DNA of 64,000 nucleotides from Odontesthes bonariensis. Lineage: Eukaryota; Chordata; Actinopteri; Atheriniformes; Atherinopsidae. Positions 55,148-64,000 of the stretch are shown piece by piece. The translations under genes and the position numbers were made by a program. The stretch lies in NCBI RefSeq assembly GCF_027942865.1, contig NC_134510.1:35022663-35086662 (forward strand), given 5' to 3'. A model generated the notes under the pieces. It worked only from the letters and a program-made list of their open reading frames with translations. It ran no database searches and had not been told where the DNA came from. Numbering within the stretch: position 1 is the first letter of the stretch; each line of letters begins with the position of its first letter.

Positions 55148-56859
55148 CATGCGCGTCGAGAGACCTGGTCATTCGGGGCTTCAGCCCCGAATCTCCGGGC
55201 TTCAGCCCCGAATCTCTCTGGACTGACATAAAGAAAAATATGTATAATAATAATAAGAAGAAGAACGAAGAAGAAGAAAAAGAAGGAGAGCTCCGTCACG
55301 GGACCACACTTTGAGCGGTGATAGACTACCGCGGCGCTGCTGTCATCATGCAACTTTGTAACCAGCTCAGACCGCAGGATTCTGACATGCCCAAATATGG
55401 ACATGTGTTGATTCATTTTGTCGCGAAAATAACAAATAAAGGTTTCCCATCATGCAGAAGGGGTTTATTCTACATTGGTTTGCCATTTTGTCTGAGGGTG
55501 ACATTGAAAGTAATAGCCTAAGATGGACATCAGGAATTTTTTCAGGGGAAAGGGGGCAGAGAGACAAGTGGAGGCTGAGAGCGTTACCTGCTCTGAGGAG
55601 GAGTGAGTGGGGTGGGGGCGGCGGGGGCGGGGGCAGCGCCAGCGCCAGCGCCAGACCAGCGATTTCTTCTCCTGCCTGGGGTTGAACGGAGGTTGATTTT
55701 ACTCTATATCGCCACCTCCTGGCCAGAAAAACTGCCGGTCCGGCGCTATCAGTTAGCCTGCTAATTCTGCAGTAAAACTCAGCTATGCTGCGTATAAACT
55801 TTGGTTAGGACATGCCAGTAGGATTATTTCTGCACACTCTTATGGTATGTATAGGTCTTTTTTGTATGCAATACACTTCAAAATGACATAAAAATCGCAC
55901 ATTGTGCCTTTAATAGGAGGGTTTCACTTGACGTCACTTCCGTATTTTTCTACCCAGGTGGTGGGCAACCTGAGCTGGAGCCCATTGAAAACACTGTGTT
56001 TTGTCTGCCACTTTTTGCCCAAAATACCTCAGTTTTGTGCCGTTTTTGGATGTAGCAATCGGTCTAACCGAGAGAAGGGAAAGGGTTACTATCGGGTACC
56101 GAAGGTAATCGCCCATAGAGGTGGGAAATGGAAAAAAAACTCACAGAACAACGCCGCAAAAAGTGGATAGTTAACCTACGTTTACAGACTGGAGGAGCTG
56201 AATTTGCAAATGCTCATGTCTGCGGTGACCACTTTTCAAAGGTATGTGGGAAATCTAACAGTTTTGTAGTAGTGCAGTAAAGTATTATGTTGCTAAATGC
56301 CAATCAACAGTAATGTAATACGGGCTACGTTTGGGCTTTGTTTTGAAGGCTGCCCCAGCGCGTTGTTAGCTACTGTAGGTGGACTGGGCTCCGACGGTCA
56401 AGCTGGGTTACCAAAACACAGAGCTAAGACACCGCCATCGGTGTTTCATGTGATCTCTGAGAGTGGTTGATCTAAACAAAACAAATTTGTCACGTCGTCA
56501 CAATCTTCACGTTTCAGTAGTATCCACGAAGTGCTTAAGTGCTAACAGCGCACATTAGCTCCCAGGTTCTTGACAACAGAATCGCTCGCTCTCTCTCTCT
56601 TGTGCATTAGGCTAACAAAGACACAATGTCAGCATTTGGATATATGGATCTCGGCATTTTATCAAAACATGAATGCCAACATTCACAGCTCGGCATTCAA
56701 CATGTTAAGCAGCTGGTCATGAACTGTGTTAAATTTTCATTTTAACACCCCCTTTTTTTTAAAAAAATCCCGGGGGAAAAACCCCCTGACCCCCGTTAAA
56801 AATTATTTTCATGTCTAGGCTACAGCCCCGAATGTTTGCTCAAGCTACAGACGCCCCTG
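55148..56859 (-). mobile_element. 8-bp-duplication DNA transposon, copy 2, with THAP passenger
   Basis: Ends match the element at 1248-2326 in inverse orientation; flanks are GTTACCAC at 55140-55147 and 56860-56867 (exact). The left terminus has degraded (CATGCGCGTCG rather than CAGGGCCGTCG). About 600 bases longer than copy 1, with different interior. A THAP exon reads left-to-right at 56027-56241. It may belong to a nested element starting near 55917 (GGGTTTCACTTGACGTCAC). Confidence 0.85.
56027..56241 (+). pseudogene. THAP domain exon with splice donor, one frameshift
   Basis: First frame: [37 protein letters not shown]. Second frame (after the eight-A run near 56131-56138): [24 protein letters not shown], then a GTATGT donor at 56242. 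The zinc ligands C-x4-C ... C-x2-H, the RKKW tryptophan and the HFSK end are all present: a complete THAP domain apart from the frameshift. Confidence 0.8.
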
Positions 56860-57335
56860 GTTACCACAAGCTAAACAGGTTTACACATCGTGAAAAGCGT
56901 GCCTTGTATTACTCTTTAGGTTAGCCAGACTAGCCACAGACTAGCTTATGACAGTAGGCTACACACTGATTTAGAAAAGACAGACCCTACGTGAAGGAGA
57001 TGAGATGAAATATTAAAAAAAATAGTGCCACGGCGGACACAATGATTAGTGGAAATCCTTCGGCCCCTACCTTGTCTTGTTCGTAGCGTCTGTGCAACAC
57101 ATCTTGTTAATATCCATATTTGTGTAGTTGCTATCCCATTGTGAACATATTTCTTGGCGATTGCAGAGACAAATCTGTTCAATTTGTCCCTCTTTTTCTC
57201 CGCTCTCCCCTTCTGTCGTTTAATACCTCCTCCTGGTCCTCGATTCATTTTTTAAAATTGTTGTAAGTAATCCATCCGCAACATCTACCGTCCCCGTTTA
57301 TCTCTTACTTTGACCAACAAGCTACAGAATGTTAA

Positions 57336-57913
57336 AGCTGCAGTCTGCAACTCTTTTTCAAGCATAATGCCTGGAACTGTCCGGGGATTCTGAAAGTAGT
57401 ACATTAAATACCCCAATACAAAAAAAAAAAAAGAGTTCTCTAGGTACCCTATATGTCCCGCTAGGTCCCTCCAAAGCCAGCAGGTTTGTTTACAAAATTG
57501 CAGACCGGACCGGTAAAAGGTAACCAATCAGGTTTACGAGCTGGGCTCTGCTGCCTGTCAATCACCAATTGTGCATGCGCGATGCAAGGTAGGATCTTGA
57601 ACTTCATTACGGGCTAGTCTACTTACTGTGTCTTCCATGATCGCAAATGACAGGTGAGTTGATGAATGAGGAGTCGTGTACGCGCATCTGGCGTGCACGT
57701 AGACGTGCACGAGTTCTCATGTGTTTTGATGGGGCGGGAAAGGAAGTTGAATAACTTTTTATTTTTCGGTTAAAAAATAAGCATTTCTTGCATTTTGCGA
57801 CTACGGAGGTCACCGTTTTCAACTTCAAGCGTTCTGATAGATCATGTAAACTCTTAAAATGCCAAAAATTAGGACTTTACGTATGACAACAACAAATCCT
57901 GCAGACTGCAGCT
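57336..57913. mobile_element. TTAA-site MITE, family 1, copy 2
   Basis: Near-identical to 11667-12267 and in the same orientation; TTAA at 57332-57335 and 57914-57917. Missing a ~30-base block present in copy 1 (after GCAAGGTAGG, near 57591). Confidence 0.9.
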
Positions 57914-58502
57914 TTAAATCTTCTACGTTCTATTTTTTTTTTGGCGGGAGCCGGTAAATGAAATTCCCACAAGGCAGTGCTTTACTCCAGTTGTCTCAAA
58001 CACATACAAAATATAGATAGATATACATTTATTTTATTTTAAACATTTTTACAGCGTACGAAGATATATTCAGATAAAATAAAATAATGTAATGTAAATG
58101 AACCATAATAAAACACATCATCAAGGTCCCACCGTCAGTGTGTAATGTATAGCGATTTCAGTGGTATATATAGCGAAAAGGTGCCATTGAAACGTCAGTA
58201 AGAAGGAACTTTTTAGAGTGACGAGGGAGCGTGATGACCGACCGTGACTGCTCAGTCCGTGCCTGGTGGGAGCGGAGCGGATTCAACATAGTTGCTATTC
58301 AGCAATGGGGGCTGATCGCACGCAGAGCGGATCAAATAGTCTTTGGTTAGGAAAATGCCATGATATAAAATGATAGTTTTTAGCAAAAGCGGCGTTTGCA
58401 CTTTCTCTACTTTTTTAAAGTGGTGGGGACAAATCTGCTCGTCAGACAAATGACGCGCCTGGCTGCCATAGACTTACATTGCAGCGGAAAGTAGAAGAAT
58501 AA

Positions 58503-58800
58503 ATATAGCTGCAAGCAGTGATGTGGGGGCCTAGCAGAACGGCACAATAGGCAAGGCTTGGGCTGCTCAGGAATGCGTTGTGAGTCCATGCACCAAGTTT
58601 GGCATCGATACATCAATGCATCGCAAAGATTTGGCCAAATGTCACGTTTGCGCGTCGGCGTAGAGTTTGATTGGCTGTCACGGGCAAACTAAAGTGAAAT
58701 AAGAAAATCCACATGGTAACTTTTGTGTGGCTTGGTCTGAAGATTCTACGTTACAAGTCCCGTGGAATTTAAAGCAATGTGCTTTTTGAAGTTCATGATG
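58503..58800. repeat. Dispersed repeat, family X, copy 2
   Basis: Matches the first ~300 bases of 53143-53900 (CTGCAAGCAGTGATG, CACCAAGTTTGGCATC), ending near 58800. Confidence 0.75.
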
Positions 58801-59419
58801 TAGGGTGCAGGAAACAGAAAGAATGGTATATCAGAAATTCAATAATCATGAAATCATGAAGGACCTTTTAGTGACAATGAGAGACATTCTATTTAATGGA
58901 GTGACAATATACTCCTCATTAATCCTCCAAGTATTCATCTAAATCTGGATCATCTAAAGGGAATAGAAAATTTGTGTGAAATCAACCCCTAATTTCTCTG
59001 GGGGATACACAAGCTGTTATTATGAATCACTAAAACACCAGTTATCCACACGAGCATCAGAGGTAAGTTATCATCTTGTTGCAGTTTCTTCTGACATGCC
59101 CCATTTACCTAATTTATCATTCCTTGGCAGGGCTGCAGTTCCCTGTATTCACGAGACTTGCAACCTTTCAGTTTTACTGGAGCATCACCAGAGGGCCAAC
59201 AACAGAGTTCACATGTCCAGCCTTTGAATCTCCAAGTAAACCCTGCTCAGCCTTCTTGCTCAGTTTCCTTTTCCACCCAGCAGAGGCAGTCTTCCTCTTT
59301 AATGCTTCAAACCTTTACATGTTCTAGCCAGGAACCGAGGTCTGCCGCTCCCCCTCCAGGCAGGACACATGTGTACAAGCTTGAGGGCCCTTCTATTCCA
59401 ACCTTACGAGAGAGCATGA
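58801..59419. other. Unassigned, possibly gag-like part of a BEL/Pao element
   Basis: A plus-strand frame (59158-59517) with glutamine/serine/proline-rich content: SPEGQQQSSHVQP, RTHVYKLEGPSIPTLRE. BEL/Pao pol sequence appears at 60405, on the other side of a LINE insertion, so this could be its upstream part. No domain confirms it. Confidence 0.25.
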
Positions 59420-60404
59420 AATGCAGTATAGAATGCAGCGGATGGCATTTAGCAATCTACTTGAATCTAATGAAACAGTGCTTTTCATTTGGAGACATCA
59501 TATTTCTCCAGTTTTAGCTTTTCTTAATTGGCTACCTGTTACATTTAGTATACAATTTAAGATTCTTCTCCTTACATTTAAAGTTCTTCATGACCGACCT
59601 CCATCATATCTTAAAGATCTCATTGTAAGATATTTTCCTAACAGAGCATTTTGGTCTCAGACTGCAGGTTTACTTGAGGTTCCCAGAGTTTCTAAAAGTA
59701 GAATGGGAGGCAGAGCCTTCAGTTATCAGGCCCCTCTCTGTGGAATAAGCTGCCAGTAAATGTCCGGGAAGCAGACACCCTTTCCACTTTTAAGACCAGG
59801 CTTAAAACTTTCCTTTCTGATAAAGCTTATAGTTAGGGATGGCTCAGGTGATCCTGAAACATCCCATAGTTAAGCTGCTATAGGCCTAGCCTGCTGGGAG
59901 GCCTCATCTGTCACACCTTTCCTCACTTTACTCTCTTTTTCCCCTGTTTAATTTCTCAAATGATATTATGTACATGTGACATTATTGTGGTCATTAACTC
60001 ATGTTTCCCTGTTCCAACAGCTATCCTTTGAATGGTGTTACAGTGGGTGTTTTCCCCTCTTTTCTGTCCTCTCAAACCCCAGCTGGTGGAGGCGGATGGC
60101 CACCCTTCCTGGTTCTGGTTCTGCCAGAGGTTTCTTCCTGTTCAAAGGGAGTTGTTCCTCTCCACAGTCGCCTCAGGCACGCTCAGGACGGGAGATTGGA
60201 CTGAAGACAAGTTTCAGTGCAATCTATTGGTTTCCTTAGCTGGGAAATAGTTTTTGAATTGGCTCTATATGAATGGATTGGATTATTTTAAAAATAATTA
60301 GGATTACAATGAATTCAATTCTAATTGGCTTCAATTGGACTTTATTATTTAAGTGCCTTGAGATGACATTTGTTGTAATTTGGCGCTATATAAATAAAAC
60401 TGAA
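59420..60404 (+). mobile_element. Rex/L2-like LINE, 5'-truncated
   Basis: The frame gives HHISPVLAFLNWLPV, FSIQFKILLLTFKVLHDRPP, SYLKDLIVRYFPN, QTAGLLEVPRVSKSRMGGRA, FSYQAPLCG, then a shift to VREADTLSTFKTRLKTFLS. A ~570-base 3' UTR follows, ending TTGTAATTTGGCGCTATATA and an AACTGAATTGAA tail. Only the last third of the reverse transcriptase is present. Confidence 0.8.
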
Positions 60405-60799
60405 CTGAATTGAAAACTACCCTTTGGACGGATTCAACAACTGTACTCCACTGGCTCCAACCAGACTCTTGCCGCTTCAAGTTATTTGTAGGAGCAAGGG
60501 TATCAGAGATCCAAAATATGACAAACAGTCAAGACTGGAGATATATTAAGTTAGCCAATAACCCTGCAGATGACGTGACAAGAGGCAAATCCTTGTCAGA
60601 TCTCCTCAGTCCAAACAGATGGACTAATGGTCCAATGTTCTTATACGGACCTCTAGATAAGTGGCCCAAGCTGACTTATTGTGAACTTAAACGTGATAAA
60701 ATGGAGCCGAGAAAACTTGTTTTCTGTGGTGTCATCAATCCTATTGCTAATGGTTCAAACACCAACAACTTTAAATCTTACTTGGGTCTGGGAACGTGA
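60405..60799 (+). pseudogene. pol: BEL/Pao-type retrotransposon pol fragment (RNase H region)
   Basis: Starts abruptly after the LINE tail with KTTLWTDSTTVLHWLQPDSC, then RFKLFVGARVSEIQ, DWRYIKLANNPADDVTRGKS, LSDLLSPNRWTNGPMFLYG. 'LWTDS..VL.W' and 'NPADD.TRG..L..L....W..GP.FL' are signature phrases of BEL/Pao RNase H to integrase linker. The frame runs 395 bases until a stop at 60797-60799, and then unrelated tail sequence starts. Confidence 0.85.
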
Positions 60800-61200
60800 G
60801 ATCTGGTCTAGTACTGTATTATCCCACTATAGTAGTATTGTATTATCCCACTATAGTGTATTCACTCGTATTGTATTTATCTCATACTACCTCATTCCAT
60901 TTATTCCATACTACCTCACTGTGTAACTCAATGTAATTATTCCAATCTACCTTTTCATCTATATTTGTATTTATTCACCACTTCACTTTACATATGCACA
61001 TACTCTGCACTTTAACTGCTTTTTGCATTTATTCACTACTACACTTTACTTTACATATGCACATACTCTGCACTTTAACTGCTTTTTGATCTTCTGGTTA
61101 GATGCTAAACTGCATTTCGTTGTCTCAGTACCTGTACTCTGTACAATGACAATACAGTTTAATCTAATCTAATCTAATCTAATCTAAAGAATCCTCTAAA
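60800..61200 (+). mobile_element. RTE-like LINE/SINE 3' tail
   Basis: CTGCATTTCGTTGTCTCAGT and CAATGACAATACAGTTTAAT, ending in tandem AATCT repeats (61160-61187). Contains a ~60-base duplicated block CATATGCACATACTCTGCAC (60986 and 61056). No coding. Confidence 0.65.
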
Positions 61201-61201
61201 G

Positions 61202-61420
61202 CAGGGGTATGAAGCTAATCCATGAAAGGGCTGTGTGGGTGCAAGTTTTTGTTCCAACCCTGTAACAGGACAGCTGACTTGTTTCATTCAATCAACTGAA
61301 CTGTCTGCACTGAAGGTCTTAACAGTTTAGTTGATTGAAAAAAACAAGTCAGCTGTGCTGCTGCAGAGTTGGAAGAAAAATCTGTCTCTCTGTCTATTTT
61401 TCGTTTTTTTATGGCTGTTG
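61202..61420. repeat. hAT-like end with a perfect-loop hairpin
   Basis: Begins CAGGGGTATGAAGC (hAT-like). Arms 61271-61304 and 61322-61355 pair over 34 bases with two mismatches and a 17-base loop. No far end found. Confidence 0.5.
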
Positions 61421-62200
61421 GCAAACAACATATGGAAGCATTACCGCCACCAACTGGTAAGGAGTGTGGATTACATGACAACTACCCAAGTGTATATATA
61501 TATAAATAAATATATATACACACATTTACATACATACAAATACATAGACCGTATTCATATACACACATTTATATACTCTTACATATTTACATAAACTAAA
61601 TTGTATCATGCAACTTGCACTGTCTTAAAAAATAACCTGATATCCTCTGCTTCCAGAGGTCCGTTTCATAAAGCAGATTTAGTGAAAACTCTGAGTTTAT
61701 TAACCATGCAATGGGGGAAACTGAGTTTTCCGTTTCACAAAGGGGCGTAACTCAAACCAGAGAAAGAGGGGTAACTCTAGCCTGTTTCACAACTCTCGCT
61801 CAGTTACCGCAGTAACAGACTATGAACCTAACCTGGTCTATGGAAGCAAATCGTGATCAAAATTCAAATTCAAATGCATTATCAGAAATGCTTTTTCATT
61901 TTAAGAATGTGGCTGCATTATTTGACTCATAAATAAAATTACTAATCAATCATCCTGTTTTCATTTCAATTTTCTTCTTTAAGACTGCACATTCTATGCC
62001 ATAATCAAAAAGAAAACAAAGCGGACATTGCTTTTTTCGTTTTCGGCCATTACTGAGGGAGCAGCCATTAATGAGGCTGAGACAGACATTGCGAACAGGA
62101 GTCGGGGGATTACCTTTCACAGGTAGGATTCAACATTATTATTTGTTGTATTTTGTCAATAGACTATTATTGTACTGTATTTGTGTCTGCCGGCGAAATC
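61421..62200. other. Non-coding stretch
   Basis: Contains TATATA/CATACA runs (61493-61590), then GGTCCGTTTCATAAAGCAG (61658), which looks like a transposon terminus, without a partner seen. Nothing coding until the hAT remnant. Confidence 0.35.
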
Positions 62201-62204
62201 GTTT

Positions 62205-62660
62205 TATCACTTAAAAACGTGGCACAAAGTGCAATATGAAGAGTGTGTGAAACTGCGCGCTGCAGAAGCCACAGGCACAAGCCGTCCCCAACCTGACAAA
62301 GCTCACTGCAAGCTTCATTTTCCTGCTGTGTGCCGTATGAGAAGAAAAGCGACAAGTGTCCTTTCACATTGCCAAAGACATGGTCCCTGTTGCAACAGTG
62401 GAACAGGTCGGGTTCAAAAAGCTGGGCCCGAGATACGAGCTTCCCAGTCGCAACTATTTTGCACGAGAAGCACTGCCACAAATGTATAGTGAAGTCAGAC
62501 AGAACGTTGCGGACCGGCTCGCTAACGTCACCCATTTTGCGTTGACCAGCGATACGTGGTCAAGCAGAACCTGTGCGAACCTTATATGAGCGTGACAGTT
62601 CACTTCATGCAAGACTGGGAGATGAAAACAGCTTGGCAACTGGTTGAGACTGTTCAGATA
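62205..62660 (+). pseudogene. ZBED-type hAT transposase fragment
   Basis: Frames give KTWHKVQYEECVKLRAAEAT, TSRPQPDKAHCKLHF, then HIAKDMVPVATVEQVGFKKL, GPRYELPSRNYFAREALPQM, YSEVRQNVADRLANVTHFAL, TSDTWSSRT, and after a frame change YMSVTVHFMQDWEMK. The 'IAKDM.P...VE..GFK.L...Y.LPSRN' region and 'TSDTWSSR..PYMS.TVHF' are the core of ZBED1-like hAT transposases; the aspartate of TSDTW is the first catalytic residue. Frame changes near 62340 and 62580. The remaining catalytic part is missing. Confidence 0.8.
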
Positions 62661-62939
62661 AGATATTAAATTAACAAAAATAAACAGGTAATCTCAAGCT
62701 GATGTTTCAAAACGTTTTTCTTAAACTGAGCACTTTATTTTGTTATCTCTTTATATATAAATGCTGCCATCAGAAAAAGATTTACCTATTTTATTTTGTA
62801 GGCTAATTTTATTTAAGATATTTTTTTTATTTAAATGTGCACCTTACGGAGCTTTGTTATACAGTGTTTACATTTTATAGTGAGTTTTCAATAAAACTAC
62901 TCGTATTTGGCTTTGACTTTGACTGAGCATTTCATATCA

Positions 62940-63041
62940 CAGCTCTCACTTTGCGGAAAAAAATATCGGGATATATATCGTATATCGATATTCAACCTAA
63001 ATATATCGAGATATGACTTTTGGTCCATATCGCCCAGCCCT
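62940..63041 (+). mobile_element. hAT right end inserted into gypsy sequence
   Basis: The strand ends GACTTTTGGTCCATATCGCC then CAGCCCTA; reverse-complemented TAGGGCTGGGCGATATGG is a common fish hAT terminus. It abuts gypsy sequence at AGTGGAGT (63042). No left end seen, so the 8-bp duplication cannot be confirmed. Confidence 0.6.
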
Positions 63042-63872
63042 AAGTGGAGTCCTGCATAGTCCCAGGGCTTTTGGGGCGAGATGGGAACCATGAGGCCAGC
63101 TGGTCTCCTCTGGTTTAGTGAACTGACAGACCGAGCAGGACATTACAAACCGCTTGACATCTGCTGCCATCTTGGGCCAAAAAAACCTGAACCGCAGCCT
63201 TGCTAATGTCTTTGAAAAACCGAGATGACCTGCAGTAGGGTGGTCATGATAATAGGAGAGCAAAGTGCCAGTGATTGATGTGGGAGCGTAAAGCTTCAAT
63301 TCTTTCAGAGGATGCAAACCACATCTGGCTTTTGGGTCTGAGTAGAAAAGCAGACTGTCATGAACAACAAACTGTGGGACGCTGTTTCTAAAAGCACGGG
63401 GGCAAAGCGCGGAGGTCCAAACTGCCGATAACAGCGTACTCGGGCAACAGGTCCATGGGAGCGTCATCGGTAAGGGGCAGAGGGTTGCGAGATAGAGCAT
63501 CTGGCACAGTGTTGCGAGCGCCAGGCTTATGCACTTTTGAGAAGTCAAAGTCTTGGAGTCGTAGTGACCAGCGGGCTTGCCGGTCAGAGAGGTTTGGGTA
63601 GGATATGAGCCACCTGTTGTGGTCTGTGAAAATGGTTATGTGGAGGCCCTCTACGTAAGGTCTGAAATGCTCAAGAGCCCAAATTACAGCTAAACACTCT
63701 TTTTCTGGGGTCGGGTATGGCTTTTCGGCTTTGTGAAGAGAGTGACTTGCATAAGCCACAACAATCTCTCGCCCGTCCAAGTCTTTCTGTATCAGTGCGG
63801 CCACCGAGCCCAAGGTCACAGGCGTCAGTGTGAATGAAAAAAGGTCTTGTGAAGTCAAGGAAATTTAAGACT
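63042..63872 (-). pseudogene. pol: Ty3/gypsy pol fragment, second copy (RNase H to integrase zinc region)
   Basis: Same sequence and strand as 39320-40235. RNase H: LTPVTLGSVAALIQ, EKECLAVIWALEHF, FTDHNRWLI. Then a ~65-base deletion near 63385 relative to the first copy, then LYAPTSITGTLLSYYHDHPT, AGHLGFSKTLARLRFRFFWP, CSVCQFTKPEETSWP (zinc region, better preserved than copy 1). It ends in the same PISPQKPW core-deletion junction. Broken at 63872 by a tail repeat. Confidence 0.85.
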
Positions 63873-64000
63873 GGTGATAGATAGATACATAGATAGAAAC
63901 TTTATTGATCCCGAAGGAAATTCAAGCATCCAGTAGAAAGTAGAAAGATAGTAAAAATGTTTATACAATAATAAACACTTTAAAAACAATCTAAGAATTT
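63873..64000 (-). repeat. LINE tail (GATA-rich) at the window edge
   Basis: GATAGATAGATACATAGATA then ACTTTATTGATCCCGAAGG, a fish RTE-type 3' tail on the minus strand, running out of the window. Confidence 0.6.

Noticed and set aside
1..64000. tRNA, rRNA, CRISPR arrays, bacterial-type operons
   Set aside because: No cloverleaf or rRNA core motifs were recognised, no regularly spaced short direct repeats, and the gene structure is intron-containing.

Overview
This window looks like teleost fish genomic DNA. It has short vertebrate exons with GT/AG introns and very dense fish-type transposon debris: Tc1-like, hAT, PIF/Harbinger, TTAA-site MITEs, L2-like LINEs, Ty3/gypsy and BEL/Pao. I see no tRNA, rRNA or CRISPR. 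The family names come from protein and terminus motifs I recognise; no search was run.

The only convincing host genes are three tandem, same-strand C-type lectin genes: A (20101-22357), B (30424-35262) and C (45223-49843). Each has a short signal-peptide exon, one exon per C-type lectin domain (two domains), and two small 3' exons with an acidic LTDP block and a basic tail. They look secreted and resemble the teleost CLEC20A-like / 'macrophage mannose receptor 1-like' group. An orphan copy of the signal exon (19065-19104) is left from a further, deleted unit. Each gene has a conserved upstream block with a TATA-like box and a candidate non-coding first exon. Between A and B, part of that block fused to a repeat is amplified as three head-to-tail units of about 1.7 kb (23591-28420).

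Region by region: 1-18700 is transposon-rich and otherwise unassigned, with a 4.64 kb hAT element (4943-9582, exact 8-bp target duplication) that contains a Ty3/gypsy pol fragment and a two-gene THAP element. 18700-50520 is the lectin cluster. Its introns and spacers carry Harbinger copies in intron 2 of both B and C, a gypsy remnant (36760-40395), a hAT (41118-42111) and a long inverted-repeat MITE (43405-43990). 50530-64000 is again mobile DNA: an L2-like LINE with a broken catalytic motif, a second copy of the first transposon family (55148-56859), a second TTAA MITE, a BEL/Pao fragment, a ZBED-type hAT remnant and a second gypsy fragment.

The most informative signals are these. The lectin paralogues differ mainly in the ligand-loop residues while introns and flanks stay close. 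Gene C has a one-base A-tract change that rewrites its C-terminus. A readable insertion order can be worked out from empty sites in the paralogues. Two unrelated-looking transposons (7387-8470 and 28425-29644) share one layout: a THAP exon reading inward from the right end and an exon of a second protein family reading inward from the left end.
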